Source: Caballeronia glebae (lineage in GTDB: Bacteria > Pseudomonadota > Gammaproteobacteria > Burkholderiales > Burkholderiaceae). From it: a DNA stretch of 64,000 bases. Under the pieces are notes generated by a model. That model had not been told where the DNA came from and made no database searches. It saw nothing but the letters and a program-made list of their open reading frames with translations. Of this stretch, positions 18,215 through 27,005 are shown one piece after another (within the stretch, counting starts at the first letter, position 1; every line of letters begins with the position of its first letter). The stretch covers positions 62,001 through 126,000 of the forward strand of contig NZ_FCOJ02000008.1 of assembly GCF_001545035.1 (NCBI RefSeq), written 5' to 3'. A program made the translations under genes and the position numbers.

Positions 18215-18412
18215 ATGTCTGATAGCCAACTTATGGCCGGAATCGTCAGCCGGTATGATACGGTCGGTTCCGCATTCCGGGCGGTTACAAAAAGGGTGGG
18301 TTTTCCCCATGCCACCCCGGCCGCGGGCGTTGATTTGTTGACGTTGGCGCCAAGGCGCCGCAACGGCGGCATGACGTTCCGCGTGTGTGCGGATGGAGCA
18401 GAAAGAAGATGA
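18215..18412 (+). CDS. Possible small ORF coupled to the lytic transglycosylase
   Basis: A 65-codon frame beginning ATG after GAAGGAG at ideal spacing (18205-18211). It ends in a TGA that overlaps the transglycosylase ATG as ATGA at 18409-18412. The product is basic with no signal peptide or membrane segment, and no family is recognised. The strong ribosome site and the coupled junction argue for translation; it could be a leader that feeds ribosomes to the next gene. Against it, short frames open easily in GC-rich DNA, and the predicted protein is unremarkable. Confidence 0.35.
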   Translation: MSDSQLMAGIVSRYDTVGSAFRAVTKRVGFPHATPAAGVDLLTLAPRRRNGGMTFRVCADGAERR

Positions 18413-18852
18413 AGAGAACATTGCGACTGCTGGCGATATGCGGGCCGCTCTTGGCGGCCGCCTCCGCACGCGCAGACTGCTTCGACGAAGCCGCGAAGTA
18501 TCAGAAGGTCAATCCGCTTATCTTGCGCGCGATCGCGTGGCAGGAATCGCACAACAAGCCCGACGCCATCAACAAGAACGCCAACGGCTCGACCGACTAC
18601 GGGCTGATGCAGATCAACTCAATTCATCTCAATACACTGGCTCAGTACGGCATTTCGAGCGGCACGCTAATGGAACCGTGCAAGAGCGTATATGTGGCCG
18701 CGTGGCATCTGCGCCAGAAGATGAACAAGTATGGCAACTCGTGGCAGGCGGTCGGTGCTTACCATTCCGAAACACCTGCGCTGCGCGACAAGTACTCGGC
18801 GCAGATCATTGAAATCCTGCGTCGCTGGAAACTGCTCCAGGCCACGCGCTGA
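18409..18852 (+). CDS. Periplasmic lytic transglycosylase (SLT/IagB type)
   Basis: A 147-residue secreted muramidase that cleaves peptidoglycan glycan strands to open space for envelope machines. A signal peptide ends at ASARA, so the mature protein starts near Asp23. The catalytic glutamate is Glu46 in AIAWQESHN, followed by STDYGLMQIN and YVAAWHLRQKM, the signature of small VirB1/IagB-like enzymes. Cys24 and a cysteine in EPCKS probably form the usual disulphide. Such enzymes often accompany secretion systems, and this one is divergent from the type II operon, which may hint at a shared role. The start at 18409 places the signal peptide first; an upstream in-frame start at 18385 would add an unlikely basic extension. 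Confidence 0.9.
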   Translation: MKRTLRLLAICGPLLAAASARADCFDEAAKYQKVNPLILRAIAWQESHNKPDAINKNANGSTDYGLMQINSIHLNTLAQYGISSGTLMEPCKSVYVAAWHLRQKMNKYGNSWQAVGAYHSETPALRDKYSAQIIEILRRWKLLQATR

Positions 18853-18992
18853 TCTTCCGCCGTACGCATTCCGCAAGCGCGCCGCGCCCGGCGCGCATTT
18901 GATGCAAAATCCCCTATTCGATCGCCCGCGTCGCCCGAACGGCAGCGCGGGCTCGCGCTCGCGCGCCCCGTTCCCTGTCACGCTCCATTGCG

Positions 18993-20249
18993 ATGAACCA
19001 AATGCCCTTGCCCATTACCGTGCTATCGGGATTCACCGGCGCGGGTAAAACCACGCTCGTCGATACCTTGCTCGCCAACGCCGAAGGTCTGAAGCTCGGC
19101 GCCGTCACGTTCGGCAAGGCCGCATCCGGCGCGGTTCGCGAAACCACCGAACTGCCCAACGGCTGCCTGCTTTTGACGCTCGGCGACCGCTCGATGGACG
19201 CGCTCGAAAGCGCGATCAACTGGATTGCGGAACAGCAGCGCTTCGATGCGATCGTCGTCGAAGCGTCGGGCATCGCCGAACCGATGACCATCGCCGAGCA
19301 TCTCGCGTTCGGCGACGACGACGACGCGACGCTCGCGGGCCACGCGCATCTCGACACCTTCGTCACCGTCATCGATGCCGCGAGCTTCCCGCGCGATTAC
19401 GCTTCTTCGGATTCGCTCGCCGAGCGCGGTCTTTCGCAGGAAGGCCACGCCGACGAAGAAGACCCGACGGTCGCCGAGACGCTCATCGAACAGATCGAGT
19501 TTTGCGATGTCATCGTCATCAACAAGATCGATCTCGCCAGTGCGGATGAAATCGAGAAGATCGCGCGCATGCTGCACGGTCTCAATCCGCGAGCGCATCA
19601 GATTCAGGCGCAATCGGGCAACGTGCCCTGCGGCGATGTGCTGAACACCGGCCGTTTCGATTTCGATGCAACCGCGAGCGCGCCCGGCTGGCTCGCGATT
19701 CTGAACGGCGAGCATGCGACGAGCGATGAACCCGATGCATTCGGCGTGGGCCATTTCGTGTATCGCGCGCGCCGGCCGTTTCATCCCGAGCGCCTGTGGA
19801 ACCTGCTGCATCAGGAATGGCCCGGCGTCCTGCGCGCGAAGGGCTTCTTCTGGCTGGCGACACGCAGCGATGTGGGCGGCTCGCTGTCGCAAGCGGGGGG
19901 CACGGTTCGTCATGGTCCGGCGGGGATGTGGTGGGCTGCGCAGGATCGCAGCGAATGGCCGACGGACGACCCCGAGCTCGAAGCAGAAATCGTCGCGGAA
20001 TGGTATGGCGATCCGGATGACAACAGCATCGGCGATCGCCGGCAGGAGCTGGTGCTGATCGGCCTGGACCTCGATCCCGCCGCATGGCAGGACAGGTTCG
20101 ACGCTTGTCTGCTTACCGACGATGAATGGGCGCTCGGCCCCGACGCATTGCAACGCCTCGCCGATCCGTTCCCCGCGTGGGACGTGGAAGACCACGATCA
20201 CGATCACGATCACGGCTCCGATTGCGATTGCGACGATCATCGGCATTGA
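18993..20249 (+). CDS. CobW/G3E-family GTPase (metal-chaperone type) with altered cysteine motif
   Basis: A 418-residue protein of the COG0523 G3E GTPase group, many of which act as zinc or other metal chaperones. Walker A is GFTGAGKTT at residues 13-21, VEASGIAEP carries the switch II region, NKID the guanine-specificity motif, and a CobW C-terminal domain follows (GHFVYRARRPFHPERL). The metal-binding CxCC motif that normally follows the switch I region is reduced to a single Cys58 in NGCLLLTLGD. Instead the C-terminus ends in an alternating Asp/His run with two cysteines (DHDHDHDHGSDCDCDDHRH), which could bind metal. ATG at 18993 is used; ATG at 19002 is possible. Confidence 0.85.
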   Translation: MNQMPLPITVLSGFTGAGKTTLVDTLLANAEGLKLGAVTFGKAASGAVRETTELPNGCLLLTLGDRSMDALESAINWIAEQQRFDAIVVEASGIAEPMTIAEHLAFGDDDDATLAGHAHLDTFVTVIDAASFPRDYASSDSLAERGLSQEGHADEEDPTVAETLIEQIEFCDVIVINKIDLASADEIEKIARMLHGLNPRAHQIQAQSGNVPCGDVLNTGRFDFDATASAPGWLAILNGEHATSDEPDAFGVGHFVYRARRPFHPERLWNLLHQEWPGVLRAKGFFWLATRSDVGGSLSQAGGTVRHGPAGMWWAAQDRSEWPTDDPELEAEIVAEWYGDPDDNSIGDRRQELVLIGLDLDPAAWQDRFDACLLTDDEWALGPDALQRLADPFPAWDVEDHDHDHDHGSDCDCDDHRH

Positions 20250-20271
20250 TGCGCCAACGAATGAGCAGCCG

Positions 20272-20294
20272 AAAAAAAACCCGCCAAAGGCGGG
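20272..20294 (-). terminator. Rho-independent terminator of the HU gene
   Basis: Read on the minus strand, CCCGCC, loop TTT, GGCGGG and then eight T residues (20279-20272). It sits 48 bases after the HU stop and may also weakly stop transcription of the convergent GTPase gene. Confidence 0.85.
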
Positions 20295-20341
20295 TCATGT
20301 ACAACTGGCTACCTTGAGTAGCCGCACAATCGGCAACATGC

Positions 20342-20620
20342 TTACCGCTTGTTCACTGCATCCTTGAATGCCTTGCCAGCCGTAAACTTGACCGTCTTCG
20401 CGGCCGGAATCTTGATGGACTCGCCGGTCTTCGGATTGCGGCCGGTGCGCGCTGCGCGCTTTCCCGAGCCGAAGCTGCCGAAGCCGATCAACTGCACTGC
20501 GTCACCTTTCGAGACAGCCTTCTTGATCACTTCGAGCAACGTGTCCAGCGTTTCGCCGGTTTGAGCCTTGCTGGCGCCGGTCTGCGCGGCTACGGCGTCG
20601 ATCAGTTCCTGTTTGTTCAT
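20342..20620 (-). CDS. hupB: DNA-binding protein HU
   Basis: A 92-residue histone-like protein that bends and compacts DNA. It starts [11 protein letters not shown], carries [21 protein letters not shown] (the beta-arm with the invariant RNPKTG and the proline that intercalates into DNA), and ends FKDAVNKR. The length and sequence match HU-beta. A good ribosome site AAGGAA precedes the ATG. HU also assists DnaA at replication origins, which is of interest given the candidate origin a few kilobases away, though HU acts in trans and position alone proves nothing. Confidence 0.96.
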   Translation of the reverse strand: MNKQELIDAVAAQTGASKAQTGETLDTLLEVIKKAVSKGDAVQLIGFGSFGSGKRAARTGRNPKTGESIKIPAAKTVKFTAGKAFKDAVNKR

Positions 20621-20669
20621 TAAGGTTCCTTTATCAGTTTAGGTTGACACGAACAGCGCGAACGCGCCG

Positions 20670-20698
20670 ATTATACGTGCGCAAGCCGTGCAGTCGAG
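20670..20698 (-). promoter_or_regulatory. Possible promoter of the HU gene
   Basis: On the minus strand TATAAT occurs at 20675-20670, about 50 bases before the HU start. The -35 region (around 20693-20698) is poor, so only the -10 is well supported. Confidence 0.35.
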
Positions 20699-20918
20699 TA
20701 GGGACGGCCTTCTGGCGCGCCTCCCCGACGAATCGGCGTTGTTGCGCGCCATCTCACCGGCATTGCTTCGCTTCGTCGCCTTCGCGCCGCCTCTATACGC
20801 GGCGCTTGGTATGATAGCGCAGCGCAAACCCAATCAGCATAAGGGTTTCAAAGATTTACCCTTATATTTTCGAGGCTCCCGGCCGTTTTTTTTGGCGTAG
20901 AACAACTGGGTGCGATCC

Positions 20919-21944
20919 ATGCTACGCGAGCTGATTATCGAATACGGCCTGCCGTTGGTTTTTGCCAACGTTCTGCTGGAGTGCCTCGGCTTGCCGCTCC
21001 CAGCCTTGCCCACATTGGCTTTGACGGGCGCGATCACGGTCTCGGCGAGCTTCGCATCGGCGTCGGTTGCGGGACTTGCCTCCGGCTTCGCGTGGGGACC
21101 GCTCGTTGCTATCGTCGTCACGGCCAGCGTCGCCGCGCTCATCGGCGACACGCTCTGGTTCTGGCTCGGACGCCGCTACGGCAGCCGCGTGCTCGGCTTC
21201 ATGTGCAAGCTCTCGATCTCGCGCGATACCTGCGTGAACCGCAGCCTCGACTTCTTCGGACGCTTCGGCGTGCGCATTCTCGCGGTCTCGAAGTTCATCC
21301 CCGGCTTGTCGACGCTCGCGATTCCCGTCGCGGGTGCGACCGGTATCGGCTTCGGCAGCTTCCTTCTGTATGACGCGCTCGGCGCGTTGCTGTGGTCCGG
21401 CATAGGCGTCGCGTTCGGCGCGATATTCGCGGATCTCGTCGATCGCGCGCTCGCCTGGCTCGACCTGTTCGGGCGCGGCGTAGTCGCGATCGCGGTCGTC
21501 GCGCTCGCGCTCTATCTCGCCGTGCGCTGGTGGCAGCGCGTGTCGCTGCTGCGCAGGCTACGCATGGCGCGCATCGATATCGCGATGCTGCGCGCGCTGC
21601 TCGAAGGCGAGCCGCCACCGCTCGTCATCGACGTGCGCCGCCGCGAACGTCGCGCGATGGACCCGTTTGCCATTCCCGGCGCGCTGCTGCTGCACGACGA
21701 CGCCGCATCGCAACTCGCCGGCATCGCGCGCGATCGCAAGCTCGTGACCTACTGCGATTGCCCGAGCGAAGTGTCCGCGGCGCTCGCCGCCAAGGAACTG
21801 ATCGCGCACGGCTTCACCGACGTCGCGCCGCTGCTCGGCGGCCTCGCGGCATGGCGCGCGGCGGGCTACGCGCTCGATCCGCTGATGATCGAAGACGCCG
21901 CCAATGGCGCGGCGCCGGCCATCGCCAAGTCGTCTTCCGCTTGA
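20919..21944 (+). CDS. DedA-family membrane protein fused to a rhodanese domain
   Basis: A 341-residue protein. Residues 1-210 form the DedA (VTT) membrane domain, a group that includes undecaprenyl-phosphate and phospholipid flippases. Landmarks are GDTLWFWLGRRYG, FFGRFGVRILAVSKFIPG and VAGATGIGFGSFL, with five or six hydrophobic segments. Residues 230-320 form a rhodanese-like domain (PLVIDVRRRERRAMDPFAIPGA), with the active-loop cysteines in TYCDCPSE and LGGLAAWRAAGY at its end. The rhodanese half would lie on the cytoplasmic face. An inverted repeat ATAAGGGT/ACCCTTAT at 20839-20865 lies upstream and may be regulatory. The mnmC-like gene follows after 19 bases, so they may share a transcript. 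ATG at 20919 is preferred to a GTG at 20910. Confidence 0.85.
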   Translation: MLRELIIEYGLPLVFANVLLECLGLPLPALPTLALTGAITVSASFASASVAGLASGFAWGPLVAIVVTASVAALIGDTLWFWLGRRYGSRVLGFMCKLSISRDTCVNRSLDFFGRFGVRILAVSKFIPGLSTLAIPVAGATGIGFGSFLLYDALGALLWSGIGVAFGAIFADLVDRALAWLDLFGRGVVAIAVVALALYLAVRWWQRVSLLRRLRMARIDIAMLRALLEGEPPPLVIDVRRRERRAMDPFAIPGALLLHDDAASQLAGIARDRKLVTYCDCPSEVSAALAAKELIAHGFTDVAPLLGGLAAWRAAGYALDPLMIEDAANGAAPAIAKSSSA

Positions 21945-21963
21945 TGTTTTTCTGATCTTTCGC

Positions 21964-23766
21964 ATGACCGAATCCCTGCTTTTCGCGCCGCACGATCTTC
22001 CCTCGCGCTGGCGGCATAGACACGTTTTCACTTTTGTCGATACGACGTTCAGCGCCTTTCTTCCGCTCTGGCGACGCTGGCGCGACGACGAAGCACGTTG
22101 CGAGCGTCTGCATGTCGTTGCTATTGCGCAGCTAAATGCGCTGAACGATCCGCCTTCGACCGACGATCCATCGCCACTTGCCGCCGAACTCGCGCGCGCG
22201 TGGCCGATGCGCGTGCCGGGCGTGCATCGGCTGGAGTTCGACGAAGGGCGCGTCGTGCTGACGCTCGCCATCGGCGATGACGCGCAAACGATGCTTTCGA
22301 AGCTCTGGTTGCGCGCCGACGCGTTTCATCTCGAAGCGTCCGACGATCCGCGCAAGCTGTGCAAGACGCTCGCGCGTTTCGCCGGCGACGCCGCGACGGT
22401 TTGCGCGAATGCATCCACGGCGCTTCGTCCGGTCTTGCGGCGCGCGCTGGAATCGTCGGGTTTCGAATGCTCGCCCGACTTGGCGGACGCGCCGCTCGTC
22501 GCACGTTTCGCACCGCGCTGGCGTGTGCGTCGCCACGAACCGCCGCTGCCTTGCGACGCGAGCGCGCGCGAAGCGATCGTCATCGGCGCGGGGCTCGCGG
22601 GCTGCGCGGTGAGTTCGCGGCTCGCCGGGCGCGGCTGGCGCGTCACGCTGATCGATCGTCACGCGGTGTCCGCGCGCGATGCATCGGGCAATCCGGCGGG
22701 CGTGTTTCATCCGATCGTCTGGCGCGATGACAGCGTGGCCGCACGCCTCACGCGCGCGGCATTTTTGTACGCGTTACGCCGATGGCGCGCGCTCGAAGAT
22801 GCGAGCCACGACCTGTATCGGAGCGGCGCGGGCCTGCTTCAGATCGCCGATACGCCCGAAGACGCCGATGCGCTCGCCGCCGCCATCGCGCGTTTCGCGT
22901 ATCCATCGGACTACGTGCAGCCGATGACACGCGACGATGCAGCGCGCATCGCGGGCGTCGATGTCGCGCGCGGCGGCTGGTTCTTTCCGCGCGGCGGAGC
23001 GATCTCGCCCGCGTCCGTGTGCGCGGCGCAGCTCGCCGATGCTTCGGCCCGGATCGTGCCGCGCATGAATACAGACGTGGCGCGCATCGAACACGATGGC
23101 CGCATCTGGCGGACGTTCGACGCGGGCGGCGGCGAGATCGCGAGCGCGCCCGTCATCGTGCTCGCGAATGCGCACGATGCGATGCGGCTCGCCCACCTCC
23201 ACGGCGAACCGACGCGCAGCGTGCGCGGCCAGCTCACCGTGCTCGACCGAGGCGCGCTCGATGCTTTGCGCGTGCCGGTGATCGGCGAAGGCTACGCGGT
23301 GCCGCTCGGCGCGAACGGCACGCTCATCGGCGCGACTTACGACATCGACGATCCCGATCGCGACATCCGCAAAGCCGGACATCGGGAGAACATTGGACGC
23401 GTCGCGGGCATGCTGCCGGATCTCGCGCTCGCGCCGACGCACGTGCGCGCGGGCCGGGTCGCGTTCCGCTGCGTGACGAGCGATCGCATGCCGATGATCG
23501 GCCAGCTCGCTGACGAAAGCGCCGCACGCCGCGCCGCGCGTGAGCTATCGGGCGCGTGGCCGCTCGACTTGCCGCGCAAGCCGGGGCTTTACGGCGCGTT
23601 CGCGTTCGGCTCGCGCGGACTCGTCTGGGCGACGCTCGCGGCGGAGTTGATCGCCTCGCAAATCGAAGGCGAACCGTGGCCCATCGAGCGCGAGCTGGCC
23701 GAAGCCATCGATCCAGCGCGCTTTTTGCTGCGGGCGCTGCGGCATGGAGAAATCGAGTCGGCATAG
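21964..23766 (+). CDS. mnmC: MnmC: tRNA cmnm5s2U oxidoreductase with degenerate methyltransferase half
   Basis: A 600-residue relative of the bifunctional tRNA wobble-uridine enzyme MnmC. The C-terminal FAD oxidoreductase (MnmC1), which removes the carboxymethyl group, is intact: AIVIGAGLAGCAVSSRL near residue 204, ASGNPAGVFHPI, and GAFAFGSRGLVWA near the end. The N-terminal half (MnmC2/MnmD), which should methylate the product using S-adenosylmethionine, is recognisable by layout (LPSRWRHRHVF, then DEARCERLHVVAI). But the SAM-binding ETGFGLG is replaced by VDTTFSA at residues 25-31, the family's opening segment (about 35 residues) is missing, and the catalytic DGF(S/A)P region reads ADAFHLEASDD. 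It probably performs only the oxidoreductase step. MnmG, which makes the substrate, is at 50084. Confidence 0.85.
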   Translation: MTESLLFAPHDLPSRWRHRHVFTFVDTTFSAFLPLWRRWRDDEARCERLHVVAIAQLNALNDPPSTDDPSPLAAELARAWPMRVPGVHRLEFDEGRVVLTLAIGDDAQTMLSKLWLRADAFHLEASDDPRKLCKTLARFAGDAATVCANASTALRPVLRRALESSGFECSPDLADAPLVARFAPRWRVRRHEPPLPCDASAREAIVIGAGLAGCAVSSRLAGRGWRVTLIDRHAVSARDASGNPAGVFHPIVWRDDSVAARLTRAAFLYALRRWRALEDASHDLYRSGAGLLQIADTPEDADALAAAIARFAYPSDYVQPMTRDDAARIAGVDVARGGWFFPRGGAISPASVCAAQLADASARIVPRMNTDVARIEHDGRIWRTFDAGGGEIASAPVIVLANAHDAMRLAHLHGEPTRSVRGQLTVLDRGALDALRVPVIGEGYAVPLGANGTLIGATYDIDDPDRDIRKAGHRENIGRVAGMLPDLALAPTHVRAGRVAFRCVTSDRMPMIGQLADESAARRAARELSGAWPLDLPRKPGLYGAFAFGSRGLVWATLAAELIASQIEGEPWPIERELAEAIDPARFLLRALRHGEIESA

Positions 23767-23781
23767 TTGTCCCCGGCACGC

Positions 23782-24026
23782 TGTGGATAAGCCGTCGAAT
23801 TGCATGTGAAAGTCGTGTGTACGCGTTGTGCACGTAAACGGGACAACTTGGGCTTTCGGTTTACGCGGCCAAAGTTGTTCCAAGTTGGCCGCACGGCTCC
23901 AACATGTTTACGGCTGGCTTCTGCTTTCTCCAAATGATTGAATTGAAAGACAAAAGCGGTGTTATCCACAGAAAAGATGTTGCTTTGTTAACTACTACTA
24001 CGTTTATATACAGTAAACCTGTAAAC
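23782..24026. other. Left candidate origin segment: DnaA boxes, CTA trios, GTAAAC motifs
   Basis: Two perfect DnaA boxes: TGTGGATAA at 23782-23790 (minus-strand TTATCCACA) and TTATCCACA at 23962-23970. Twenty bases after the second box comes ACTACTACTACG (23991-24002), a run of CTA trinucleotides like the DnaA-trio unwinding element. An AT-rich stretch and two GTAAAC motifs (24013-24018, 24021-24026) follow. Three more GTAAAC/GTTTAC motifs lie at 23834, 23859 and 23906. The rest of the 796-base region (24030-24560) shows nothing I can name; an 85-codon frame at 24181 lacks support. Confidence 0.6.
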
Positions 24027-24562
24027 ACCTGAAGGCGGGGTCATCGGGCAGCCGCACACCCAAATCTCCGAGCGCCGTGAGTCAAGCGACCGGTCAGCTT
24101 TCCATCGAGGTTCACGCTGGGCAGTCGCTTTTACTTCATAAGAATCATGAGTTTGGTCTTTCTGTCAGGGAACCCGAGGTATGGCACAATCGCGCTTCTT
24201 CCTGCGTCGCGCCATTTTCAAGATGGCGTCCGCTTCAATGGAACGATGGTTGCGCGCCAAGAATCTGATCAACGAAGCCGCGCCGTCGTTTGCTGCGTTC
24301 GGGCCGGCATCCGAGCGGGCGCCGCATGCGTCCCCCACGTCACACCGACCGGAGATCCCCGGTGCGACGTCGAGGGCCTGCGCGGCGTCTCGCAGCCAGC
24401 CGAACGCGTCGTCTAATTCGTGCACGGTTCGACCGTGACGCCGTGTTCGTTCGCATTTCGATTCGCCTGAATGAACCAACGCTCGCATAACCGGGCGGAC
24501 GCGCCTCGCCCGCGAGCGCGCGCTGTCGATGCGAGTCACGCAACGAAGGAGAAGCCCATACG

Positions 24563-25765
24563 ATGAATTCGGCATTTTCATTTCTGCCCGCCTGGCCGCT
24601 CGAACCCGATGCCATTTTCTGGGCCGGTCTCGCGCTCGTCACGGCGGGACTCGCTGGTGAGCTGCTGTGGCGCGCGTGGCGCTTGCCGCGCATTACCGGT
24701 TTCGCGGTGATCGGGCTGATCGCCGGCAACGCGGGTCTCGGCGTGATCGACGCGAGCGCGGCCGGCCTGTCGCGCCCGCTGCTCGATGTCGCGCTCGGGC
24801 TCTTGCTCTTCGAACTGGGCGGGCGGCTCGATTTGCGCTGGATCCGCCGCAATCCGTATCTGATTTTGTCGAGCATCGCCGAATCGACGCTCACGTTCGG
24901 CCTCGTGCTGATCGCGCTGACGCTCGTCAACGTGCCGTTGATGCCCTCGATCGTTATCGCGGCCATCGCGATGGCCACGTCGCCCGCGATGGTCATCCAG
25001 CTGAAGACCGAACTGCGCGCGGAAGGCCAGGTCACGCAGCGCCTCATGACGCTGACGGCGCTCAACAGCATGTACGCGGTGGTCGTCGAGAAGCTCGCGG
25101 CCGGCGTGCTGCATCAGGAAATCTACGGCAACGCGTTCGCCACGATCGTGCAGCCGCTTTATCTGCTGATTGGCTCGCTCGTGCTCGCGTTCCTGCTCGC
25201 GCGGGCGTGCAACCTGCTGGCGCGGCGCTTGCCCCCGAACGACGAGCATTCGTTCGTCGCGCTTTTCGGACTCGTGCTGCTGGCGATCGCGGTCGCGCAC
25301 ATCTTCAAGCTGTCGACGATTCTCGCGCTGCTCGCCGCCGGCATCATCGTGAAGAACGCCGATGAACGGCCCCAACTGTGGCCGTCGCACTTCGGCTCCG
25401 CCGGTTGGCTGCTCACCGTCATTTTGTTTGCGTTGACGATGACGTCGTTTCACTGGCGCGACATCGCGCTCGGCGGCGTTGCGGCAGTCGGGCTGATCGT
25501 TGCGCGTTTCGTCGGCAAACTGGTCGGCGTGCTGATTTTCGCGAAACCGAGCGGGCTCGACTGGAAGCAGGGCGCGGCGCTCGGCCTCGCGCTCACGCCG
25601 ATGTCCGCGCTCGCCTACGTGCTCGTCGACGACATGTACGTGCTCTATCCGGACTACGATCCGACGCTGCGCGCGATCGTCATGTGCTCGATCGTCGTGT
25701 TGCAGATCGTCTCGCCTTTCGTGGTGTACCGTAGCCTGTCGGCGGTGGGCGAGCGGCGCGAATGA
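24563..25765 (+). CDS. CPA2-family monovalent cation:proton antiporter
   Basis: A 400-residue polytopic inner-membrane protein with the Na/H exchanger fold of the CPA2 (KefB-like) family. It has about 12 hydrophobic segments, including ITGFAVIGLIAGNAGLG near residue 40, PLLDVALGLLLFELGGRLDLRW near residue 75, and the family's later ILALLAAGIIVKN. It stops after the membrane domain, with no RCK/TrkA-N regulatory domain, so it is not a full KefB or KefC. GGAG lies at good distance before the ATG. It and the YbdK-type gene that follows are enclosed by the two origin-like segments. Ion specificity unknown. Confidence 0.85.
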   Translation: MNSAFSFLPAWPLEPDAIFWAGLALVTAGLAGELLWRAWRLPRITGFAVIGLIAGNAGLGVIDASAAGLSRPLLDVALGLLLFELGGRLDLRWIRRNPYLILSSIAESTLTFGLVLIALTLVNVPLMPSIVIAAIAMATSPAMVIQLKTELRAEGQVTQRLMTLTALNSMYAVVVEKLAAGVLHQEIYGNAFATIVQPLYLLIGSLVLAFLLARACNLLARRLPPNDEHSFVALFGLVLLAIAVAHIFKLSTILALLAAGIIVKNADERPQLWPSHFGSAGWLLTVILFALTMTSFHWRDIALGGVAAVGLIVARFVGKLVGVLIFAKPSGLDWKQGAALGLALTPMSALAYVLVDDMYVLYPDYDPTLRAIVMCSIVVLQIVSPFVVYRSLSAVGERRE

Positions 25766-25807
25766 GCGCGCCCGTCCTGCTCAAGCATTGATCTTTCAAG
25801 AGGCGCC

Positions 25808-26920
25808 ATGGCACTCGAACCTTTCATCAACTCCGAACCGTTCACGTTCGGCGTCGAGCTGGAGATCCAGGTCGTCAATACGCACGACTACGATCTGACC
25901 CGCGCCGCGTCGGACCTCATGCGTCTCATCAAGGACGAAAAGATTCCGGGCAACATCACGCCCGAGATCACCGAAAGCATGATCGAGCTGTCGACCGGCA
26001 TCTGCACGACGCATGAGCAGGCCGTCACCGATCTTCGCAAGATCCGCGACGTGCTCGTCGCGGCGGCGGACCAGCTCAACGTCGGGCTTGCCGGCGGCGG
26101 CACGCATGCGTTCCAGCAATGGAGCGATCGCCAGATCTACGACGCGCCGCGCTTTCAGTACATCTCCGAGCTGTACGGATACCTTGCTAAACAGTTCACG
26201 GTTTTCGGCCAGCACGTTCACATCGGCTGTCCCGATCCGAACAGCGCGCTCTTCCTGCTGCATTCGATGTCGCGCTACATCCCGCATTTCATTGCGCTTT
26301 CGGCGTCGTCGCCCTACATCCAGGGCGTCGATACCGGGTTTCACTCCGCGCGTCTGAATTCGGTATTCGCTTTTCCGCTGTCGGGGCGCGCGCCCTTCGT
26401 GCTGACCTGGGATGGTTTCGAGGAATATTTCTCGAAGATGGTGAACACGGGCGTCGTCAACAGCATGAAGGACTTCTACTGGGATATCCGGCCGAAGCCC
26501 GGCTTCGGAACGATCGAAGTGCGCGTGATGGACACGCCGCTGTCCGTCGACAAGGCCGCGGCGATCGCCTGCTACATTCAGACGCTGTCGCGCTACCTGC
26601 TGCTGGACAAGCCGCTGACGCCGCGCGAGGACGATTACCTCGTCTACACGTTCAACCGTTTCGAGGCGTGCCGCTTCGGGCTGGAAGGCACGTGCATCCA
26701 TCCGCAGACGGGCGAGCGGCGGACCATCGGCGAGGACATTCTCGCGACGCTCGACGTGCTCGCGCCGCATGCCGAAGCGCTCGGCTCGCAAGCCGCGCTC
26801 GCTGAGGTAGCCGCCATCGCGCGCGGCGTGAATGACGCGACGTGGCTGCGCGGCGTGGTGGAAAAGGAAAAATCGCTGCACGAGGCGGCCAGGCAGCAAT
26901 GTCTGCAATGGCGCAAATAA
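25808..26920 (+). CDS. YbdK-type carboxylate-amine ligase (glutamate-cysteine ligase 2 family)
   Basis: A 370-residue member of the GCS2 family. E. coli YbdK has weak gamma-glutamylcysteine synthetase activity in vitro, but the natural substrate of most members is not known. Diagnostic segments are [13 protein letters not shown] near residue 12, [17 protein letters not shown] near residue 52, LAGGGTHAF near residue 95, [10 protein letters not shown] near residue 136 and [14 protein letters not shown] near residue 235. The gene lies 42 bases after the antiporter and probably shares its transcript; a strong terminator follows. Confidence 0.9.
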   Translation: MALEPFINSEPFTFGVELEIQVVNTHDYDLTRAASDLMRLIKDEKIPGNITPEITESMIELSTGICTTHEQAVTDLRKIRDVLVAAADQLNVGLAGGGTHAFQQWSDRQIYDAPRFQYISELYGYLAKQFTVFGQHVHIGCPDPNSALFLLHSMSRYIPHFIALSASSPYIQGVDTGFHSARLNSVFAFPLSGRAPFVLTWDGFEEYFSKMVNTGVVNSMKDFYWDIRPKPGFGTIEVRVMDTPLSVDKAAAIACYIQTLSRYLLLDKPLTPREDDYLVYTFNRFEACRFGLEGTCIHPQTGERRTIGEDILATLDVLAPHAEALGSQAALAEVAAIARGVNDATWLRGVVEKEKSLHEAARQQCLQWRK

Positions 26921-26959
26921 CGCGACGCTTGCGCTGACGCCAATCAGCGGATCGTGAAG

Positions 26960-26990
26960 AAAGGCCGCTTCGAAGCGGCCTTTCCTCTTT
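26960..26990 (+). terminator. Rho-independent terminator after the YbdK-type gene
   Basis: A perfect 24-base palindrome at 26960-26983 (centre TTCGAA, arms AAAGGCCGC and GCGGCCTTT) followed by the T-rich TTTCCTCTTT. It begins 40 bases after the stop codon and would shield the right origin-like segment from read-through. Confidence 0.85.
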
Positions 26991-27005
26991 GGTCCGTATG
27001 AAACA

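Noticed and set aside
24181..24438. 85-codon frame in the left origin-like region
   Set aside because: No ribosome site or recognisable family; it lies in a region better explained as non-coding.
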